Source: Nitzschia sp. DOCU1
Lineage: Eukaryota > Bacillariophyta > Bacillariophyceae > Bacillariales > Bacillariaceae
NCBI GenBank assembly: GCA_951394045.1
Contig: OX595994.1
Coordinates: forward strand, 1,674,001 to 1,738,000
Length of the DNA stretch: 64,000 bases
Reading direction: 5' to 3'
Part shown: in pieces, positions 1 through 10,132 of the stretch
Layout: the number at the start of each line of letters is the position of its first letter
Position numbering within the stretch: position 1 is the first letter of the stretch
Notes under the pieces: generated by a model
The model's database searches: none
Told to the model about the DNA's origin: nothing
The model's input: only the letters and a program-made list of their open reading frames with translations
Made by a program: the position numbers and the translations under genes

Positions 1-2
1 CC

Positions 3-1361
3 GATTGTCTTCGGTTGCCCATTACTACAGACGGCGACGCCTTTGTTGCCGTGGATGCTTCGCTCGAGTATTTGGCAATGTTGCAAGCCGCATTGACATC
101 CGCGACAGACAATCAACATTGGCAATTCCTCCAACCCAGTCAACCTCCTCCTTCCATGCCACAAATCGTCAATAAGGAAAATACTACTACTACTCGGCAG
201 CCACCCGCTTTATTGGTACCTTCTCAAATTATACCTTCTCATCATCATCACAACAATAACAAGCCTTCCAAGGCTAGTGCCAAGAACAATAACAATCCGT
301 TTGCAAGCATTGCCATGTCGGATGATGAAGAAGAAGATGAGGAGGATGGGGCGGGGGATACTCCCACGCTGCATCCTCCCCCAGTTGCGGCTGCTACGAC
401 GACGACGATGACTGGAATGACGATTTTGCGCTTGGTGATTCGCATTCAAACTTCTACAAGTGACTTGTGGGCACACAAAGGCAAGGCCATGGCCAATACA
501 CATGATTGGATTCCAGGTGCGGGAGCCTTGCAACAAGCCATTCTCATGATTCGGCAAGCCTTGGGTTTGGCGGATGCGCAAATTTCCAAATATTATTTGC
601 AAGAACAAACGGATTTGCGTCTACAAGAATTACAAGTCGATGCCGATATTGTTCATGTAGCCATTCAATCGTTGGTAAAAGCTCGTGACAAGTACATTCA
701 AGCTGCACAACGTCAAGTTCAAAAGTTGCAACGTATTCTAGAACCGCAATGGAAAAGTCGAGATCAAGTCAAACAACGTTGGGGTGAAGAACGTTGGAAA
801 AATAATCCTGCTCCCAAATTGGATTATGCCAAACGTCGAGAAGAATCTGAAGCCGAACTAGTCCAGTTGGAAACGGCACTAGAAGAGTTGGAAGCATGGA
901 ATGATTTGGACAGTCTTTCGGCGACGGCACAATTCTTGAAATTGCGTTTGTTGCCCTCCAATCGCCATCGATACAATGGACAACGTCCCGAAGAACAACA
1001 ACATCTTGGCGTAGAGGTGGTACGTTTACCCAATTATCCAGATGCCACTACCTTTGGATGGACCTTTACGGGTAGCAATGCCACGTCTCGTGTCGAATTT
1101 TTTGAACGTACCTTTGATTTTGAAGACGGGGCAACTACCTTGGTCAAGTTGGATTTTTATTATTCGACAGGTACGGTCAAGACGTCCTTGGAACATCCTC
1201 GACAAGGTAAAACGCAATTGTTTGCCAAAGATGCCACATCTCCAGAATTGTATGCACAAATTCTGGAAAATCCACGTCTTCATACCAGTCATGGACAACG
1301 CTATCAACAACGACCGGAAACTACTACAGACAGTAATCATCGTGGTGGACGTGGTGGTAGA

Positions 1362-1399
<38 letters not shown>

Positions 1400-1463
1400 G
1401 GGTAGATCTGGACGTGGACGAGGAGGTGCTAGAATAGCGGATGGTATTGTTTACTTGGGATAA
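3..1463 (+). CDS. 5'-truncated coiled-coil protein with C-terminal RG-rich box
   Basis: The frame is open to the left edge of the window, so the true start lies upstream. What is visible is a low-complexity N-terminal part rich in His, Asn and Pro, an acidic stretch near residue 100, and a helical, charged region at about residues 190-300 that looks like a coiled coil. A folded-looking segment follows at about 300-430. The last 45 residues are a run of Gly-Arg repeats (RGRGRG) ending in IVYLG before the stop. RG/RGG boxes are known in RNA-binding and nucleolar proteins and are often arginine-methylated; an RNA-linked role is inferred from that tail alone. I do not recognise the family of the central region. 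The nucleotide repeat behind the RG box (about 1345-1410) is a GTGGTC-type microsatellite, so its length may vary between alleles. Confidence 0.7.
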
Positions 1464-1718
1464 TACAATTGTCACGCCCCGTTCCAAATGTTGGTACTAG
1501 TAAAAATCTCTTACTAGACTACTAGTAGCCAGCAGCCAACTTCTTTTATGGAACCCCACTCCGGAGTAGTACAGTACTATTATAGAACACTTGGATTGAT
1601 GGTGGGGGCAAGAAAACGTCACGGGACTTGAATGCCGATTCCTTCCTTCCAATCCTTTCGCGTCCTCGTCGTCTTGGCAACAACGCTGCTGCTCTATAGT
1701 CTTGTTACCATTGTACTA

Positions 1719-2837
1719 TCAGTCTTCTTTGGACACGGCTGCCATGAGCATATCTAGTTCGGCAATTTGTTCAAAGACGGATGACCGCCGTCGTGTTTGT
1801 ACTTGTTCGACTTCAAAGAGCGACGATCGTCTTCGTCTTGTCTTGTTGGCTGGCTCGTCATCTAAATGTACGCTGGCACTGCTGCTGCTGCTGCTGCTGC
1901 TGCCCTTCCATTGCGTCTTTATCATTTTCACGACAAATAAAAAGCCCAACAATGTAACAAAAAGCGAATGTAATGCCAACGGCAGTGGTAGATACCACCA
2001 AGCACCTCCCTGGGTGGCAGGTCGCCACAAGCCACACCCCACATAGGTAAAAAAGAGGATCGGATGGTAGTGCTTACAACACTCTTGTACCATTGTTTTG
2101 GACACCATGCGTCGACTGTAGACATAATACCAAAAAAAGCCAAATTGGACGCACGTAATGACAAAACAGGCTTGATTCTCAAAGTGTGTCATGAGATTTG
2201 GATACACTTGGGTCAGACGGACCAAGTCTCCATGTATAATCGCTAGTAGGGCCACCAAGGCGGGATACATGCCATAGATCAAAAACAGAGTCTTACCATA
2301 GTCTCGAATCAAGTAAAATATCTTGCACGATATTGTCACGACGGCCAGAGATAAGCTTGTCACAAACACCCGAGATGCGAGCCAATTCTGTGGGAAAGTG
2401 GCCCACACTAATGGAACTAGAGAATACACAAAGAGAGCCAAAGTTCCACGTCCTCGATTGAAATTTTGCATTTGTTTCGCTTCCAAGCCCTTGTCTTGGA
2501 TGGACGTGGTACTGAGTTGCCAGGATTGGACCTTGTTCCAAAAAACCCCATAGGTGACGAGCGACGAGATTATCGTACAACGCCAAAAGGCAATTTTCAT
2601 GGCGTCATTCTTGGCAGTCTTGCCCAAGATGACTTGCTCAAGGAATAAAAGGTTGCCCAAGAGGAGGGATCCCAAACTTGCCAAAGCATGAATTAATCCA
2701 TGGTAGGTCCGAATGTAGCGTGTTGGTACCACGCCAAGGAATTTTGACGTTTCCTTGGCGGCAGAATCAAACTCTTGAAAAGCAGCAGCGGCTTGCGATT
2801 CTTCTTCTTCTTTTTGAGATTCGTTTTCTTCCGTCAT
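1719..2837 (-). CDS. Multi-pass membrane protein with repeated RRRSS motif in its tail
   Basis: This is a 372-residue single-exon protein. It has an acidic Glu-rich N-terminus, then about seven or eight hydrophobic segments between residues 45 and 310, then a hydrophilic C-terminal tail. The tail starts with a nine-serine run, encoded by a GCT/AGC microsatellite at 1879-1903, and contains RRRRSSLFE and RRRSSVFE in close succession. These match the general shape of basophilic (PKA-like) phosphorylation sites. I recognise no transporter or enzyme family. The membrane location is inferred from hydrophobicity; phosphorylation of the tail is a suggestion only. The start codon is the first Met of the frame and gives a plausible cytosolic N-terminus. 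Confidence 0.7.
   Translation of the reverse strand: MTEENESQKEEEESQAAAAFQEFDSAAKETSKFLGVVPTRYIRTYHGLIHALASLGSLLLGNLLFLEQVILGKTAKNDAMKIAFWRCTIISSLVTYGVFWNKVQSWQLSTTSIQDKGLEAKQMQNFNRGRGTLALFVYSLVPLVWATFPQNWLASRVFVTSLSLAVVTISCKIFYLIRDYGKTLFLIYGMYPALVALLAIIHGDLVRLTQVYPNLMTHFENQACFVITCVQFGFFWYYVYSRRMVSKTMVQECCKHYHPILFFTYVGCGLWRPATQGGAWWYLPLPLALHSLFVTLLGFLFVVKMIKTQWKGSSSSSSSSASVHLDDEPANKTRRRRSSLFEVEQVQTRRRSSVFEQIAELDMLMAAVSKED
1879..1903. repeat. CTG/GCT trinucleotide microsatellite inside a CDS
   Basis: About eight tandem CTG units lie in the minus-strand membrane-protein gene and encode its serine run. A triplet repeat keeps the frame if its length changes. Confidence 0.85.
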
Positions 2838-3396
2838 CCAAGCGTGTTTTGTCTATCTGTATAATTGAGATAATGCAAAGTGAAAGAATGCGTTCCAAGA
2901 CAAATAGTCGACTGGGGCTTGACGTAATCGAACTCGTACGCAAGGAAAGTAGGTGGTTGTTGCAATGGTGGGAGAAACCGGTGAGAGATTGCGAACCGGT
3001 ATCCACACGGAGAATCTCATTGAAGCGACTACTTGGACCAAACAGTGTTTTGGCGCGCTGAGGCGTAATTGTTGCGCTGACGGGAAAGGAACTATCGTGA
3101 CACTCAATGGCGTACTTACTAGGTAGCGATAGTTGACCATAGTCTCCATGTCTCGGTCTTTGCCAAAGCTAGAACATTTTCCATGGACATTTGGAGTGCC
3201 TAAATGATTGCACATTTGAACATCGAACAATAGAAGATTTTGTGAATGTGCTGGATTTTAGTATATTTTATGCATTCATTACGGCTCCCAAGCAAACGCT
3301 TGTTGTTGGAGTTTACACACGGGTGGCAAGCCTCCCAATTTCAACTGTAGTCTGTGCTCCCGTTGGGGACCAACAACATTCTGGTTCAAGGTGTAT
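2838..3396. other. Intergenic region, no gene recognised
   Basis: These 559 nt separate two minus-strand genes. They should hold the promoter of the membrane-protein gene at 1719-2837 and the 3' region of its upstream neighbour. Only short overlapping frames without recognisable protein features are present. Confidence 0.5.
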
Positions 3397-4872
3397 TTAC
3401 GATAGACCAGCCTCGACGAGTTGTTGTACCAATTCTTTCTTGAGTCCGCCTTGTTGGAAACCTTTGGACTTCATTTTACGGCGGAGTTGCACCACCGAAA
3501 GGCTTTGGAGTTCCGATCGGTAGACCGTGGCCAAACGTTGGACGAGCTTGTCCTTTTTGCCCGTATAATTGCACTTCTTGGCGCGAAGAAGTTCACGGAG
3601 TGTCGATACTGGCAGGTTCTCGTAGTACGAGAGATCAAAGTCTCCAATAAATTTGTCATCCTCTTCTTGCTTGATTGGAACCGATGCACGAGGCGCAGTA
3701 GTGTGGATCTCTTCTTTCTTGACAATATGCTTTGACTGTCCCTGTGCTTTTCCGAGAGTTCGGTAGAAGATAATTTTGGCCACAACTCCCAAGAGGATCA
3801 CTTGACCCCACGACCAAGCTCCCCATTCGTTGTTCGAGTGGAGGATTTCTTCGACAGTATAAATGCTGTCGCCAAGGACAGCATTGGTGATATTGTTGCT
3901 AACAGATAGCATGTCTTCTTGTGCTGCAGCGAAACCAATGTCGACGTGGATAGCATTGGCGGGGGTAGTACTAGCCGCCTGGTGGTCGTCGCCGACAAGA
4001 AACCAGCTGTTCATTTCTCGAACCAATGCTGCAACCGTGCAAAAGAAAATGACCCAGCCCCGGTTTCGCATGACAAACGAGGATTGTTCCGGCATTTTGT
4101 TCTGAGTAGATTCTTCAACAATGCTCTGTGGAATTTTAGGCTCGTTTTGTTCCGCAGCAAATGGCTTTTGGATGGCGTCTTCGTCGTCATCAGCCGTGAG
4201 GAAGGATTGGTTCTTTTCTTCCTTGAGGGGCGTGACAATGGCACTCTCGATAACTGCAGCTGGAGTTGGCGGAGCAATTGAAAAATCCATGTCATCCAAA
4301 TGAGAAATGTCACATTCAGAAACGTCAAGGCAGACACTGGTATTGATCATTCCTTCCTCATTGTCGTCGTCGTCGTCGTTCTTGTGGGTGGGAGGACTAT
4401 TCACTCGCATTCGCGCCAAACGCAACAATTCTTCCATTCCAATGCTGTCACCACCAGTACTGCGTGGCGATTTTTGTTGTTGCAATCGCATTTGGGCGTG
4501 ACGAAGAAGAACGTCCAAGTCCATGCTCGCGTCACTGGCGGTCGTGTGCAAGGACTCTTCCATACGCTTCAAAGCAGAACCCTTGTGGTCTTGATCCAAA
4601 ACATTGTCATACACGGGAATTCCAGAGACCAAATCGATGCGAGGTGGAGCGTAAGTTTCCTCGCAAAGGGCAGGAACAATATCCACGCTTTCTTGCGAAC
4701 GAGGAAGCTTTCGTTCGGGGGAAGGAGTGACGGCAGTGCTGGTGGCCTTTTCATTCTTCTTGGGGCTGGTGAGATCATCATCCAAAGTTGGAATGATCAT
4801 GGGCTTGGAAGTGAATCGGAACATGATGTTGCTTTCGTGGAAGATTGGTGCGATGATGACTTTTTGTGTCAA
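3397..4872 (-). CDS. Membrane protein with two C-terminal SAP motifs
   Basis: This is a 491-residue single-exon protein. The first 270 residues are polar and acidic, including an Asp run, and contain two related segments, LDVLLRHAQMRLQQQ and MEELLRLARMRVN. Two hydrophobic segments follow, at about 275-295 (WVIFFCTVAALVREM) and 355-375 (WGQVILLGVVAKIIFY). The C-terminal 80 residues carry two back-to-back SAP-like helix-extension-helix motifs: LPVSTLRELLRAKKCNYTGK and LSVVQLRRKMKSKGFQQGGL. SAP motifs are known DNA- or RNA-binding elements. Combined with membrane segments, this suggests a tether for chromatin or nucleic acid, for example at the inner nuclear membrane, but that is inference. A second in-frame Met (MFRF) lies 16 codons into the protein, so the start is uncertain. 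Confidence 0.75.
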   Translation of the reverse strand: MTQKVIIAPIFHESNIMFRFTSKPMIIPTLDDDLTSPKKNEKATSTAVTPSPERKLPRSQESVDIVPALCEETYAPPRIDLVSGIPVYDNVLDQDHKGSALKRMEESLHTTASDASMDLDVLLRHAQMRLQQQKSPRSTGGDSIGMEELLRLARMRVNSPPTHKNDDDDDNEEGMINTSVCLDVSECDISHLDDMDFSIAPPTPAAVIESAIVTPLKEEKNQSFLTADDDEDAIQKPFAAEQNEPKIPQSIVEESTQNKMPEQSSFVMRNRGWVIFFCTVAALVREMNSWFLVGDDHQAASTTPANAIHVDIGFAAAQEDMLSVSNNITNAVLGDSIYTVEEILHSNNEWGAWSWGQVILLGVVAKIIFYRTLGKAQGQSKHIVKKEEIHTTAPRASVPIKQEEDDKFIGDFDLSYYENLPVSTLRELLRAKKCNYTGKKDKLVQRLATVYRSELQSLSVVQLRRKMKSKGFQQGGLKKELVQQLVEAGLS

Positions 4873-5256
4873 GTTTGATTTTATGAGACTTTTTGTCGGT
4901 GGAGGGAGAAACGAATGGCATCTTGGCGATCGGTTTCTCCCTCCAAAAACGATTCAATCGGCGACGAAAAGGTTTCGTCTCTGGAAAACCTGACTCCACG
5001 ATGATAGCTTTGCTTCGATGAATGATGAAACGAATGTCACGGTTCACGAAATCTTGATGCCGACCGCGTGCGTTGGACGATTGAAAGAAAACGCATCGTG
5101 GATCCACAAAGTCGTTTCGGCGATCCCTTTGGCGAACATGGTAAAATCGCATCTTACATACTGACGGTACATACATAGATACGAATTGCCCCTCATTCCA
5201 AGGATCCTTCCGATCGCGCGTGCCCATCCAAAACCACGAGAAGGATATCTTTCGGG
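4873..5256. other. Divergent intergenic region
   Basis: This segment lies head-to-head between the SAP membrane protein (minus) and the zinc-finger protein (plus), so both promoters are expected here. I could not pick out a convincing TATA box or other element. Confidence 0.45.
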
Positions 5257-6162
5257 ATGGTGAATCACAGGAGCGGTAGCGGCGTAACATCATCTCCTTG
5301 GACAAAGATGCCAATCTCAACCATCAAACGGATAACAACATCTACCTCCTCTTTTCGTAATTTTTGCCATTTGATCATCATGGGGGCGATGACATCCATC
5401 TTTGGGGTGATGCCATCTCGAAAACGAAGTGATCCTCCCGAGGAAGCAGCAGCAGCCGACGACGACCACAAGAATGCCTATGTCGGAGAACGTCCATCCA
5501 AAAAACGCAAGGTAAACTCCCCCGTGCCGCCTCCCAAAAAGTTATCATATGCAGAAGCAATGCAACGTAACGTCGATACCATCCACCGAGGCATTCATCC
5601 CGATGCTATTCAAGTCTTTGGAGGGGCAGCTACAATGGCTGGTCAGCGGGCTACTTGCATTGCTTGTGACAAGCGCATTGAAAAAGGCAGTGCCCGCTGG
5701 GGTATGAAATATGCAGGAAGGCCATTGCCTATCCTAGTGATTCCAATGCACCGCCCCGAACCAAGAGTCGTGCTTTGGTGCCATCCAGGGGGTTGTGGTC
5801 TAAACTATGTGCGGTATTCGGATCTACCCAAGATTCCGGCAGCGAGGACTTGTCATGCATGCCAAGATTCTCCGGACAATGACATGAAGAATCGGCCGAT
5901 TCGTTTGCTATGCGGTGGACCTCCTAGCGACAAGGTTCCAGTGCGGCATCATGCCTTTCATATCTCGTGTTGGAGGAAAGCCATCTTCTCGTCGGGCGAG
6001 GAGGTGGCAAAGAAACTCGATGTATCGCCCCTTGTGATTGGGGAAAAGACCCTTACCCAGAGGAGGAAAATTGGAAATGAGGCAGGAAAGGCTTTGACTT
6101 GGAAAGACTTGACCAGAGCCGAACAGGCACAGGTTCAGCGCGAATTTGAAAAGTTGGTTTGA
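5257..6162 (+). CDS. PARP-type zinc-finger-like nuclear protein
   Basis: This frame encodes up to 301 residues. The start is uncertain: Mets at 5257, 5308, 5380 and 5410 are all possible, and the one at 5410 (MPSRKRS) would place a basic nuclear-type sequence close to the N-terminus. A bipartite basic signal (RKRS, then RPSKKRKV) supports nuclear import. From about residue 130 the sequence reads CIACDKRIEKGSARWG and later WCHPGGC. This fits a PARP-type zinc finger (C-x2-C, I-x-KG-x-x-R-x-G, W-x-H-x3-C). A second Cys/His cluster follows (CHAC, then a Cys, then HHAFHISCW), resembling a RING/PHD-like site. PARP-type fingers in other eukaryotes recognise DNA breaks; no PARP catalytic domain or ligase domain is present here, so it would be a stand-alone finger protein. 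A DNA-repair role is inference. Confidence 0.65.
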   Translation: MVNHRSGSGVTSSPWTKMPISTIKRITTSTSSFRNFCHLIIMGAMTSIFGVMPSRKRSDPPEEAAAADDDHKNAYVGERPSKKRKVNSPVPPPKKLSYAEAMQRNVDTIHRGIHPDAIQVFGGAATMAGQRATCIACDKRIEKGSARWGMKYAGRPLPILVIPMHRPEPRVVLWCHPGGCGLNYVRYSDLPKIPAARTCHACQDSPDNDMKNRPIRLLCGGPPSDKVPVRHHAFHISCWRKAIFSSGEEVAKKLDVSPLVIGEKTLTQRRKIGNEAGKALTWKDLTRAEQAQVQREFEKLV

Positions 6163-6873
6163 GGGGAAGCGGCTACAAGTTAAAACGATTTTATACTTGG
6201 TATCGAGCAGTAGCGTCGGCCCGATTGTGCCACACCATCCGGCAGGGGAGTGCCTTTGTATTGGTGACAATACGCTACAAAAAATCCATCCTCAAGGGTT
6301 CTTTCTCGGCAGAAAGACTGTTCATTTTCTCTCAAAGTTATTATGTCATTCAGGACCATCCTCCTTGCCATATTGCTCTTCTTGGGGAGTCTGAGCAGAA
6401 TCATGCAACTTTCAGTATAAACAATAGGATGCGAACATGTCACCCATCTTTCTAGAGCTACTACTGTCTACTAGCACTCTTCGCTGATCTAGCTACTATA
6501 ACTCTAGTAGGCGAACTGCTAAATACCTCGATCGAACCTGTATGATAGTACGGCGGCTATGATATGATGCGTATGCGTGTCAATGACTTCTTCGAGTGAA
6601 AATTGAATTGGGGGAGGGGCGAACAAGACGAACCCCAAGGTTTTTAATTTTTTCTGTTGCAAAATTTTGAATTTCGAGCGAGCGAAGCTTTTCTGGCGAC
6701 CGACCTTTCTTGGTGTTGTCGGCCTTGACCGTTGCCAAAGATGAGATAGCGCCAAACAAACAAATATACTCTGCCGAGCTATTACGGTAGTCAGTTTTCG
6801 TTCAGACGTCGCAATTGCTCTGTTATACTGAGACTCGATTATCTGGGCGACAGCAGATTTTTGCCGATACACG
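6163..6873. other. Intergenic region, no gene recognised
   Basis: These 711 nt hold several CTAGTAG/CTACTAG-like words around 6460-6510 and no frame with recognisable features. The promoter of the glycosyltransferase-like gene starting at 6874 is expected in the right part. Confidence 0.45.
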
Positions 6874-8145
6874 ATGAAAGGAGGTTGTCCAAGCTCAGGA
6901 GAGCCGTTAGTGAAGCCCACCACCTATGGCTGGGGGCAGCGCATTTTAATTTTTGCTGCATTTGCCATTATTCTTTCAATGCAAATGAGACTATGGCTTG
7001 ATGCCAATAAGTGCTCAGTTTACCTTGTCGAACAAGAATTTTCTTCCACGGAGCCTCTGCCCCCGTCCGTTCCGGTTAACGAAGCGGCTTCAGAGTCGTC
7101 CTTATCATCACCACCAGCACCTGATGTTCCACCTTTTCGAATGCTCTTGGGAATCTTCTCGGTAGATAATGAGAGTGGAAAAGAACGACGAGATCTTATC
7201 CGCCGCACCTACCTTTCCCTTCCCGACTTTTTGGAGCGTCACAACGTGACTACTGTACCTTTGAGACATGCACGTATCTGTTCGCTAGAAGAGTATTGGC
7301 ACCGACTGGTGGACAAGCCAGAAGAATGTCAACTGCTGTACACATTTGTCATGGGCGCTATACCCACGCTTGCGTCGTCCAAAGAACCCGTGGAATACTT
7401 GATCCTTGAGCCGGGACGACCCATTGTAGTGGCTCCATCCGATATGCCCAACGGTGAAAAGGATGCCACCTATCTGAACATTAGGGAAAATATGGAGTTT
7501 GGCAAGACCAACACCTGGTTCAAATATGCATCAACTCAAATTCCAAACGAGTTGGACATTCACCTGATTGGCAAGGTTGACACGGATTGTTTGGTGTATC
7601 CCAATTGGTTGTTGGCAGACCTGGAACGCCAGCAATCGAATGTCACGTCTACTAGTGTCTATGGTGGCTCGGAAATTCACAATGCTTACGATCACCACTA
7701 CATGCAAGGTGGATTTTATTTTCTATCGCGATCATTGGCGGGGACCATTTCCAATGGACGCACGGATCGATGGAACGTCATTCAGGAGTACATGCCTAAA
7801 TACCGATTCAGACGCCCTGAAGATGTTGAAACTGGACAGCTCGTCAAAGCTTTTGGAGGAAACGACGTCGTGAGAATTGATATTCCAGATCATCTTTTGT
7901 ATCGCCACCACGTGGACCTCAAGCAAGCAGGCTCCTTTCTCCATGAGTGGGATAAATATGGTTCGAGGCTGATTGCTAGGGACCGTATGACCAAAATACA
8001 GGCCAAGTACAATAGTCATTGTCTGTCCAAGGATGTGCTAGCGCAGGAGCAATCGCAATTGGATCTGGGGTATAAACATTGCAAATGGGCATTTGAGGCT
8101 TTGGCGGCAAGCTTGCTGGAAGAGTGTCTGACTGTGGCCCTCTAG
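6874..8145 (+). CDS. GT31-like Golgi glycosyltransferase (type II membrane protein)
   Basis: This 423-residue protein has a short cytosolic N-terminus, one hydrophobic anchor at about 25-42 (ILIFAAFAIILSM), a Ser/Pro-rich stem at about 60-90 and a lumenal domain. Motifs match the beta-1,3-glycosyltransferase family GT31 in order: KERRDLIRRTYLSL (compare R-R-x-x-I-R-x-T-W) near residue 105, KVDTDCLVYPNWL (the D-x-D metal and nucleotide-sugar site) near 235, HYMQGGFYFLS near 275, and PEDVETGQLV (compare E-D-V-x-x-G) near 315. It should transfer a sugar, typically galactose or N-acetylglucosamine, from a UDP donor in the Golgi; donor and acceptor cannot be read from the sequence. It lies upstream of two sulfotransferase-like genes on the same strand, which fits work on the same glycans. 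Confidence 0.75.
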   Translation: MKGGCPSSGEPLVKPTTYGWGQRILIFAAFAIILSMQMRLWLDANKCSVYLVEQEFSSTEPLPPSVPVNEAASESSLSSPPAPDVPPFRMLLGIFSVDNESGKERRDLIRRTYLSLPDFLERHNVTTVPLRHARICSLEEYWHRLVDKPEECQLLYTFVMGAIPTLASSKEPVEYLILEPGRPIVVAPSDMPNGEKDATYLNIRENMEFGKTNTWFKYASTQIPNELDIHLIGKVDTDCLVYPNWLLADLERQQSNVTSTSVYGGSEIHNAYDHHYMQGGFYFLSRSLAGTISNGRTDRWNVIQEYMPKYRFRRPEDVETGQLVKAFGGNDVVRIDIPDHLLYRHHVDLKQAGSFLHEWDKYGSRLIARDRMTKIQAKYNSHCLSKDVLAQEQSQLDLGYKHCKWAFEALAASLLEECLTVAL

Positions 8146-8539
8146 AATCCAAGTAGGAGTGTTGCCATTGGGAGGCAATTAAGTGTATTATAAGTCAGAT
8201 TGGTGTACATGTCCTGACGTGAGGCAACTATCTACCGATGATCTACTAGTCCGGTAGCTTTACAGTATCGTATGATATCATATCATATCATAGGACCGGC
8301 ATTCCAAAATGGCCATTTGACCCAATTCATTTGGGGGAGAACACTCACCCCATCGGTGTCGACCCTCCCCAAAGATGTAGAAGTACTCGTGTTTTGAAAT
8401 TTGCTTTCCTTTTGTCGTTATTGCAACACATAAAACTGACCATGACATTTCCGCCTGGACCCGCTGGAATGGCATGCCCAGTGCCTAGTTCATTTGCACT
8501 ATTTTATATATGAGTAGCAGCCTGAGTGGCGGCTGAAGG
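8146..8539. other. Intergenic region with short ATATC repeat
   Basis: These 394 nt separate the glycosyltransferase and sulfotransferase-like genes. A short tandem repeat of the pentamer CATAT/ATATC lies at about 8272-8292, and a TATATATG stretch sits at about 8505, some 35 nt before the next start codon, where it could be a TATA element. Confidence 0.4.
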
Positions 8540-10132
8540 ATGAAGGGCGCTGACACTTCACGAACTACTTCAGTCAATAGGGGCATTTGGGCTGTCATTG
8601 TTTCTTCTGCTCTCTGGGCGTTGACGAGCCAGGTTGTCTATCTTGCCACTACGTCGTCAGAGATTTCCACACATTCAGTCGAAGGAGAAATCATAAGAGA
8701 TATCGGCAACATATTGGATGGTCTGCAAGGGTCGCGCCCTCGAAGCGAAGTCTCTGACGAAGCGCTGACAATCAAAAGGAAGAAGTGGAATCGAGATGGG
8801 CCACCAATTAAATTCAACGCTGACGAGTGGATCAACAAGACAATACGGAAGTGGGGGTGCAATCGCACTGAAACGCCTACCATTTTTGTCCACATTGGAA
8901 AAGCTGGCGGTGGAATGACACGTGCAAGATTTGCCGCTGCTGCTCTCGACTATGATCGAGAAGAATGGCATTCCCCCCACAAAGACAAACACTGGTATCC
9001 TGTATCTTCGACTGCAAAGGCCAAGTTTTGCAATTCGCGATATCGTACGTGGAATGTCCCTAATACCACTATATGGCAAGAATCGTTTGAAGGTAATCTT
9101 CCCTGCAATGCGACGACGCCGATTGGCCTTGCATTGGCATGTCCAGAACCAGCAAAAGAGACAGGTCGCTGCATGGGGTGTACCGACTGGGGTAGTGACG
9201 AATGCCACACTGTCTATGTAGGTCATAATAACCTGGGTTCGGAATTGCATTGGTTGCCTCCGCCCTATCTGAGAAAATGGTGGAAGTCTACACCGTGGGA
9301 TCTATCTGTGGACTGGTCATTGATCGACCCAAGCAGGCACGGTTGGTGTCGTGAGGGTAGCAGGCCCAAGAACATTCCTAGGCCAGTGTCCCATGCTGCC
9401 TATAAGGAGACATTTGCAGAATGCTCGATTCCGACGGGTGATGCGTGGGATGGCAAATTCGAAAGTTTTTGGCTGGAAAAGCATCAAGAAGCGGACAAGC
9501 ACATTCCCCTCAACTATTCTCCTATCTACGCATCACTACCGGTTCAACGACTCACCATGGTACGGGAGCCATGGTCTTGGCTGGTATCCAAGTTCTTTTG
9601 GCATCACGACTTGGACTCCAGTATCAGATGTGACGATATGAACGAAGCTCGGAATTGGGCGCACGAGTACGCATTGCAATACATCGCTTACTTGTGCGGG
9701 AACGATTGTGCTATTCGATACGAACAAGGTCTTATCTCCCTCGACGAACTTTGGATTCAGACCGAATCCAACCTACGGCATGCTTTTTCCGTGGTCGGCT
9801 TGATGGACGAGACGACGACCTTCTATGAAATGGTGTCCGCTCGTGTTGCATATTTGAACATGAGCCTGAACCCGCATGTCCAAGGGAAGCGCCACAAAGC
9901 CGGACGGACCCGTGAGACGAAGCGCTGCAAAAGAGTCTTCGCGTCGACGAATTTTCAGGAGGAGATGAAAAGGGAAGTGCCATCGCTCCGCGTCTTGCAC
10001 CATCTCTATGAAGTGGCGGTTGAAGTTAATCGATTTCAATTGGAAGAGCTACGAGAATGTCAACAAGGCCCAGATGGCGGTAGCTTGTGGTCCAAGAAAC
10101 CCTCTCGAGATGCCGGGAAAGCTGGTTCGTAG
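8540..10132 (+). CDS. Sulfotransferase-like type II membrane protein, copy 1
   Basis: This 530-residue protein has an N-terminal hydrophobic anchor at about 15-37, a stem, then a Cys-rich lumenal domain. TPTIFVHIGKAGGGM (about 113-127) matches the 5'-phosphosulfate-binding loop of Golgi carbohydrate sulfotransferases (compare FVHIGKTGGTS), with the Lys in place. LTMVREPWSWLVSKFFW (about 337-353) matches their 3'-phosphate-binding motif (compare R-x-P-x-x-R-x-x-S), although the second Arg is Trp. The likely reaction is transfer of sulfate from PAPS to a sugar hydroxyl in the Golgi; the acceptor is unknown. It shares long identical stretches with the next gene, so the two are tandem duplicates. 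The start Met at 8540 directly precedes the membrane anchor. Confidence 0.75.
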   Translation: MKGADTSRTTSVNRGIWAVIVSSALWALTSQVVYLATTSSEISTHSVEGEIIRDIGNILDGLQGSRPRSEVSDEALTIKRKKWNRDGPPIKFNADEWINKTIRKWGCNRTETPTIFVHIGKAGGGMTRARFAAAALDYDREEWHSPHKDKHWYPVSSTAKAKFCNSRYRTWNVPNTTIWQESFEGNLPCNATTPIGLALACPEPAKETGRCMGCTDWGSDECHTVYVGHNNLGSELHWLPPPYLRKWWKSTPWDLSVDWSLIDPSRHGWCREGSRPKNIPRPVSHAAYKETFAECSIPTGDAWDGKFESFWLEKHQEADKHIPLNYSPIYASLPVQRLTMVREPWSWLVSKFFWHHDLDSSIRCDDMNEARNWAHEYALQYIAYLCGNDCAIRYEQGLISLDELWIQTESNLRHAFSVVGLMDETTTFYEMVSARVAYLNMSLNPHVQGKRHKAGRTRETKRCKRVFASTNFQEEMKREVPSLRVLHHLYEVAVEVNRFQLEELRECQQGPDGGSLWSKKPSRDAGKAGS

